A model generated the notes under the pieces. It saw only the letters and a program-made list of their open reading frames with translations, was not told the origin of the DNA and did no database searches. Of a stretch of DNA of 50,595 bases, positions 43,605 to 50,595 are shown piece by piece. Position 1 is the stretch's first letter. Each line of letters opens with the position of its first letter. A program made the position numbers and the translations under genes. The DNA comes from Streptomyces misionensis (GTDB lineage: Bacteria; Actinomycetota; Actinomycetes; Streptomycetales; Streptomycetaceae): the NCBI RefSeq assembly GCF_007896895.1, contig NZ_VOGW01000006.1, positions 1 to 50,595 on the forward strand, written 5' to 3'.

Positions 43605-44969
43605 TCACGGCATGGGGTCCTGGTGCTCGAGCTTCCGGAACCACTGAAGTGCCGGGAGAGCGAGCAGGGTGGCGGCGGACAGGACCCCGAACGCGATCTC
43701 GGGGCGGACGACGAAGAGTCCGACCGCCGTCGTCAGCAGTACACCTCCCAGATTGCCTGCCATCCAGACGAGTCCGGCCGCCGTGCTCTCGGCTTTCGGT
43801 GCGTGCCGCTCGCTCAGGGAGAGCACGATGGGAAGAGCCGGGAGCAGTACGAAACCTGTGCCGAGGAGCGTGAGAAAGGCCATGGCCGTGCTCGGCACCA
43901 GGGCGAGATGAAGGCAGGCCCCGACCGTGAAGACGATCGCGACGCCCATGACCTGAACCTCGCGGCCGCGCCGATCTGCCCAGATGGGCATGACTGCGCA
44001 GCCGACCACACCGGCGATCATGGTCAGAGCGAGGATGAGACCGGCGGTGGATTCCGAAACTCCCGCCGGCGCCAACAGCGGTTGCACGAACGTCGCGAGA
44101 GCGATGAACGCGCCCATCGGGATGGCGACGACCGCACACAAACGGCGTACGTGGCGATTGCCGAATGCCGCGCGAAAGGCCCGAAGTCCGCTGGTCACGG
44201 ATGCGGTCTCGCGGCTGGTCCGTGGCGGGACGCGAAGTGCCCCGACGAGACACAGCCCGGCGTCCATGGCGATCAGGGCGGTGACAAGGGTGAGGGTATG
44301 GATGTGGCTCTCGCCGGGCAGAAGCGCGCCGAGCAGGTAGCCGAGGACCATCCCGGCGAACGTGGCGGAGGAAGCGGCGGCGATTCCGGTGGCGCGGTGC
44401 TTTTCGGCGAGATAGCCCACGGCAAGGCCCGGTATGGCGTTCAGGATGAAGGGCTGTCCCACGGCGGCGACGACCTGCCCGATGAACGCCCAGGTGAAGT
44501 CGTCGGCAACCAGTCTCAGGAACGCCCCTGACGCAGTAAGCGCCGCGCCGACGACGAGGGCTGGACGGAGGAACCGGTCGAGCGCGATGCCGGCAGGGAT
44601 GGCAAGGAGGACGTAGATCAGCGGGAAGACCTGGGACAGCAAGCCGATCGCACCGATGGAGACGCCGAAGTGCCGCGCGGCGTCCTGCGTCACGGGCGCG
44701 TAGTTGACGAAGAGCGCCTGGGTCGCGGCCGCCAGGAGCCCGTAGGCGAGGAAGACCGACCACCGGCTCTTCGTGTGCTGCTCGACGTGCGGCGCAGCCG
44801 TCGTCGCGGCTACGCGTGCGTTCGCGTTCGCGCTGGTGAGTGGCACGTGACGACCAAGCGACTCGCCGCGCCTCCGGGCGCTACGTCGGATCATGACTGT
44901 GGCGACTGCGCCTGCACCTATGGCAGCAGCTCCGCGCGCTCGTCGCCGAGCGGTCGTCGACTCCGGCAT
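43605..44969 (-). CDS. MFS transporter
   Basis: A 454-aa major facilitator protein with about 12 transmembrane helices after a basic N-terminal extension of about 65 residues (RRRARGAAAIGAGAVATV and on). Typical loops are seen: IPAGIALDRFLRPALVVG between helices 2 and 3 and IWADRRGREVQVMG after helix 8. Closest in style to FLVCR/cyanate-type MFS proteins. ATG 44969 follows AAGGA at 7 bp. Module C lies 72 bp upstream, as before the monooxygenase, so it is probably the uptake (or efflux) system of the same pathway, taking over from the broken APC permease. Confidence 0.9.
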   Translation of the reverse strand: MPESTTARRRARGAAAIGAGAVATVMIRRSARRRGESLGRHVPLTSANANARVAATTAAPHVEQHTKSRWSVFLAYGLLAAATQALFVNYAPVTQDAARHFGVSIGAIGLLSQVFPLIYVLLAIPAGIALDRFLRPALVVGAALTASGAFLRLVADDFTWAFIGQVVAAVGQPFILNAIPGLAVGYLAEKHRATGIAAASSATFAGMVLGYLLGALLPGESHIHTLTLVTALIAMDAGLCLVGALRVPPRTSRETASVTSGLRAFRAAFGNRHVRRLCAVVAIPMGAFIALATFVQPLLAPAGVSESTAGLILALTMIAGVVGCAVMPIWADRRGREVQVMGVAIVFTVGACLHLALVPSTAMAFLTLLGTGFVLLPALPIVLSLSERHAPKAESTAAGLVWMAGNLGGVLLTTAVGLFVVRPEIAFGVLSAATLLALPALQWFRKLEHQDPMP

Positions 44970-46255
<1,286 letters not shown>

Positions 46256-46285
46256 GCGTGGCCCGCGGCGAGGCGAGGAGTGGTC

Positions 46286-46791
46286 ATGGGCAGGGTGTGG
46301 CTGGTGACCGGCGCGAGCAGCGGCTTCGGCCGGGCGAGCAGCGAGGCGGCACTGGCCGCCGGCGACGTCGTGGTGGGCGCGGCCCGGCCGACCGAGGCGC
46401 CGCAGGGCCTGGTGGCCGCCCGGCCCGGCCGGATGGAGGCGCTGCGTCTGGACGTCACCGACACGAGCCCGGCGAGAGGGCGGTACGGGATGTGATGGCC
46501 CGGCACAGACGGATCGACGTCCTGGTCAACAACGCCGGCTGGACGCACGTCGGCGCCGTCGAGGAGACGACCGACCAGGAGCTGCGCCGCCTGTTCGACG
46601 TGCACGTCCTCGGGCCCGCCGCGCTCGTCCGCGCGGTCCTGCCGCTCATGCGCGAGCGGCGCTCGGGCGCGATCATGCGGATGAGCAGCATGGGCGGACA
46701 GACGTCCTTCGCGGGCTTCGGCGGGTACGGCGCGGCGAAGTTCGCCCTGGAGGGGCTCTCGGAGGCGCCCGCCGACGAGGTCGCCGAGTGA
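46286..46791 (+). pseudogene. SDR oxidoreductase, frameshifted and truncated
   Basis: An ATG at 46286 with AGGAG upstream starts VWLVTGASSGFGRASSEAAL. Near 46470 the frame shifts to RHRRIDVLVNNAGWTHVGAV, MRMSSMGGQTSFAGFGGYGA and AAKFALEGLSEAPADEVAE, then stops. Motifs TGxxxGxG, NNAG, Ser and YxxxK are all seen, but the last third (about 100 residues) is gone. Family members are about 275-290 aa. Confidence 0.8.
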
Positions 46792-46903
46792 ACCGGGGGT
46801 TTGGTCCGTGACGGGTCCGGAAGCACTGGCCAGGAGGGGAGCAGTCGTGGGCGGAATGGGGAGTTAGCGCGCAAGCCGGGCCCGGTCGAGAGCGGGTTGC
46901 ACG

Positions 46904-46943
46904 AAGGGCGCCTTACGGGTGAAAACCCAGGTCAGGCGCCCTT
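46904..46943 (-). terminator. Hairpin terminator after the aldehyde dehydrogenase
   Basis: Perfect 10-bp arms AAGGGCGCCT (46904-46913) and AGGCGCCCTT (46934-46943), with an inner GGGT/ACCC stem, 11 bp beyond the minus-strand aldehyde dehydrogenase stop. Confidence 0.85.
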
Positions 46944-46953
46944 TCGCATGTGT

Positions 46954-48477
<1,524 letters not shown>

Positions 48478-48533
48478 CCTGATGTGCCTCCCGGTGCAGC
48501 GCTGCCCGCCTTTGGGCAGCTCTCGGCGCGAGG

Positions 48534-49841
48534 CTAGACGGGCGGACGTTGCAAGTACGTTGCGCCGCCGATCCGCGCTCCCGCGCGCGCGGAGGGCGCC
48601 GCCAGTTCCGCCTCCAGCGCCGCCAGCCGGGCCCGCACCGAAGCCGACGGACGCACCGCGGCGAGCGCCCGCCACACCTCGATGTCGTCCTCGCCCCACG
48701 GTGCGTGCGCCCAGTCCGCCAGCAGGTCGGGATCGCGGTGCGCGATCAGCGCCGCCCGCAGCTCCCGGGCCAGACGCTCCCGCAGCCGTACGATCGCCGG
48801 GGCCTGCGAACCGGGCAGCAGCGGTCCGGCATACACCTCCGCCGCCGCGGTGAGCGCCCCCGAACCCAGCCGCCGTTCCACCACGGTCGCGTCCGCGTCC
48901 ACCACGGTCGTCAGCCGGTAGGGCCGCGACGACAGCAGCTCCGGTCCCAACAGGCGCCGCAACCGGGCCAGTTCCGCCCGCAGGGTCACCGGCGTCACCG
49001 ACTCGTCCGCGTACAGCGCGCACAGCAGCTCGTCCCCCGTCAGTCCCTCGGGGTGCCGGGACAGCAGCAGCACGATCTCGCTGTGCCGGCGGCTCAGCCT
49101 GATCCGCCGCCCGCCGTGGGCGAGTTCGGCCTCGTCCCGGCCCAGCGCCACCAGCGACGGCGTGTCCGCGGCGGGCCGCGCCGGGGCGAGAAGCGCCAAC
49201 TGGGCCTCCGCGGCCCGCGCCACCGCCTGCACGAAGCCCAGGCTGTGCGGATGCGCCAGCCCGTCACCGCCGGTGACGTCCACCGCGCCCAGGACCCGCC
49301 CGGTACGTGGATCGTGCACCGGAGCAGCCACGCACGTCCAGGGCTGCACCCGCCGTGTGAAGTGCTCCGCCGCGAACACCTGCACCGGCCGGTCCAGGGT
49401 GACGGCGGTCCCCGGCGCGTTGGTCCCCACCGCGGCCTCCGACCAGCGCGCCCCCGGCACGAAGTTCATCCCGTCCGCCCGCCGCCGGGCCGCCGGGTGC
49501 CCCTCGACCCACAGCAGCCTGCCCTGCGCGTCGCACACCGCGAGCAACTGCTCGTCGTCCGCCGCGAACGTGCCCATCAGCTCCCGGAACAGCGGCATCA
49601 CCCGGGCCAGCGGATGCTCCGCCCGGTAGGCGCCGAGGTCGCCGTCGGACAGCTCCACGCTCGCGGTGCCGTCCGGCACGACGCCGGCCCGCGCGCTGCG
49701 CCGCCACGACTCGGCGACCACCGACCGCACCGGGCGCGGCACCGCCCCGACCGTGGTGAATGTCTCGTGCGCCCGGCGCAGTATCCGGACGCGCTCGGCG
49801 GGATCGGCCCCCGGCTCCAGGGCCACCCACGGATCGGTCAA
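48534..49841 (-). CDS. GAF-domain transcriptional activator (AcoR-like, lacking AAA)
   Basis: A 435-aa regulator. Residues about 75-210 form a GAF sensor like that of AcoR ([59 protein letters not shown]). Instead of a sigma54 AAA domain and Fis HTH it has a winged-helix-like part ([39 protein letters not shown]) and a helical tail. Start is TTG 49841, supported by GGGAGG at 6 bp. The target is presumably the adjacent aldehyde dehydrogenase, whose promoter must lie in the 56-bp gap or overlap this gene's 3' end. Confidence 0.88.
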   Translation of the reverse strand: MTDPWVALEPGADPAERVRILRRAHETFTTVGAVPRPVRSVVAESWRRSARAGVVPDGTASVELSDGDLGAYRAEHPLARVMPLFRELMGTFAADDEQLLAVCDAQGRLLWVEGHPAARRRADGMNFVPGARWSEAAVGTNAPGTAVTLDRPVQVFAAEHFTRRVQPWTCVAAPVHDPRTGRVLGAVDVTGGDGLAHPHSLGFVQAVARAAEAQLALLAPARPAADTPSLVALGRDEAELAHGGRRIRLSRRHSEIVLLLSRHPEGLTGDELLCALYADESVTPVTLRAELARLRRLLGPELLSSRPYRLTTVVDADATVVERRLGSGALTAAAEVYAGPLLPGSQAPAIVRLRERLARELRAALIAHRDPDLLADWAHAPWGEDDIEVWRALAAVRPSASVRARLAALEAELAAPSARAGARIGGATYLQRPPV

Positions 49842-49943
49842 CTCGGCCTCCCCGGACGGTGTTACGGCGATGATCCGGTCGAGACCATCGTCACGTGCCG
49901 TGTCCGTGCAGACAACAGGTGTGACGTCGGTCCCGGAACGTCG

Positions 49944-50549
49944 TCAGGCGAAGTGGACCAGTCTCATATAGCGCACCCAGTCCCAGTTGGCGCCGGGGTC
50001 GGTGTGGTCGGTGCCGGGTACCTGGTAGTGGCCGATGATGTGGTCCCTGTCCTTGGGGATGCCGTACTTGTCGCAGATCGCCGCCGTGAGCTTGGCGGAC
50101 TGCTCGTACAGGGCGTTGGTGAAGTAGGAGGGCTGGTCCACCCATCCCTCGTGCTCGATGCCGATGCTGCGGGTGTTGTAGTCCCAGTTGCCCGCGTGCC
50201 AGGCGATGTCGCTCTCGTGGACGCACTGGGCGATGTGCCCGTCCGCCGACCGGACCAGGTAGTGGGCGGAAACCTGCTTCTGCGGGTTCTGGAAGATGGA
50301 CAGGGTGTTGGCGTACGTCTCCTGGGTCACATGGATGACGACGTGATCGATGCCGTAGCTGCCGGGCCGGCTGGAGGCCGTGTAGTTGGAGGTGCTGGCG
50401 GGCTGCCACTCGGCGGCCGGGTAGTCGACGGAACCGGTCTGCGCTCCGGCGCTCGGCTCGGGGAGCAGCGCGTACGGGACGGCGGCGAGCGCCGCGCCCT
50501 TCAGGAGCCACCGTCTGCTCAGACGCGGCCTTTCCCGGTCCATGTCCAT
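49944..50549 (-). CDS. Tat-exported N-acetylmuramoyl-L-alanine amidase
   Basis: A 201-aa Amidase_2 (PGRP-like) enzyme that cleaves the lactyl-amide bond of peptidoglycan. A Tat signal is at the N-terminus (SRRWLLKGAALAAV, residues 11-24) with a likely cleavage after the SAGA segment. Zinc ligands: His73 in VVIHVTQE and His182/Asp184 region in GHYQVPGTDHTDPG; IGIEHEGW and the terminal WDWVRYM complete the family core. Start ATG 50549 or 50543; AAAGG lies upstream. Acts outside the cell on the wall, alone in its transcription unit as far as the window shows. Confidence 0.92.
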   Translation of the reverse strand: MDMDRERPRLSRRWLLKGAALAAVPYALLPEPSAGAQTGSVDYPAAEWQPASTSNYTASSRPGSYGIDHVVIHVTQETYANTLSIFQNPQKQVSAHYLVRSADGHIAQCVHESDIAWHAGNWDYNTRSIGIEHEGWVDQPSYFTNALYEQSAKLTAAICDKYGIPKDRDHIIGHYQVPGTDHTDPGANWDWVRYMRLVHFA

Positions 50550-50595
50550 CGTGGGGTGCCTTTCTGGAGGAGGGAGTCGGAGGTGACGGAAGCCC

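Overview
The window reads as actinomycete DNA, most likely a Streptomyces accessory or chromosome-arm region. GC is very high, GTG and TTG starts are frequent, regulators are dense (TetR x4, MarR, HxlR, PucR, XRE-cupin, GAF-type), and there are typical Streptomyces families: a CYP102-type self-sufficient P450, a DUF4157 (eCIS-associated) protein, and a Tat-exported peptidoglycan amidase. No tRNA, rRNA, CRISPR array or intact insertion sequence was recognised.

Layout. 0.2-2.4 kb: a leaderless-looking TetR gene with an FAD monooxygenase, closed by a strong bidirectional terminator. 2.5-5.3 kb: an atypical metallo-beta-lactamase-fold protein, an SRPBCC protein and an aldo/keto reductase. 5.4-7.6 kb: a decayed SDR, a MarR regulator whose promoter shares a motif with the aldo/keto reductase promoter, and a DMT-permease remnant. 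7.8-11.0 kb: two regulator/enzyme pairs in divergent layout (HxlR with a quinone-type oxidoreductase; TetR with an epoxide-hydrolase-like enzyme). 11.0-14.3 kb: a broken TPR gene, a 703-aa DUF4157 protein and an orphan ORF. 14.5-16.0 kb: a TetR/SDR operon with an 18-bp perfect palindrome in its promoter. 16.5-21.7 kb: a zinc alcohol dehydrogenase, a divergent CYP102-type P450-reductase fusion and a TetR gene, tied together by four related 24-bp operator-like sites. 22-24.4 kb: an M56 peptidase and a diacylglycerol-kinase-family protein.

24.5-45 kb holds the most interesting system: a minus-strand catabolic operon of about 14 kb. In transcription order it encodes a Baeyer-Villiger-type monooxygenase, alpha/beta hydrolase, flavin amine oxidase, integral membrane protein, aldehyde dehydrogenase, zinc alcohol dehydrogenase, class III aminotransferase, two acyl-CoA synthetases, SDR, acyl-CoA dehydrogenase, a truncated phosphotransferase and a phytanoyl-CoA-dioxygenase-family enzyme. 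It is bordered by a wrecked APC permease, a frameshifted XRE-cupin regulator, a PucR regulator and an MFS transporter. The enzyme set fits amine to ketone to lactone to hydroxy acid to aldehyde to acid to CoA ester to beta-oxidation, the logic of cyclohexylamine/cyclohexanone degradation; the substrate is inferred, not shown. A conserved upstream module of about 75-100 bp lies before the monooxygenase, the dioxygenase and the MFS gene and probably defines a small regulon.

45.4-46.8 kb is a run of three broken genes (aromatic hydroxylase, GlxA-type regulator, SDR). 46.9-50.6 kb has an ExaC-like aldehyde dehydrogenase under a GAF-domain regulator, and a Tat-secreted amidase. About ten remnants or frameshifted genes in 50 kb indicate a region in active decay and rearrangement, unless part of the frameshifts are sequencing errors.
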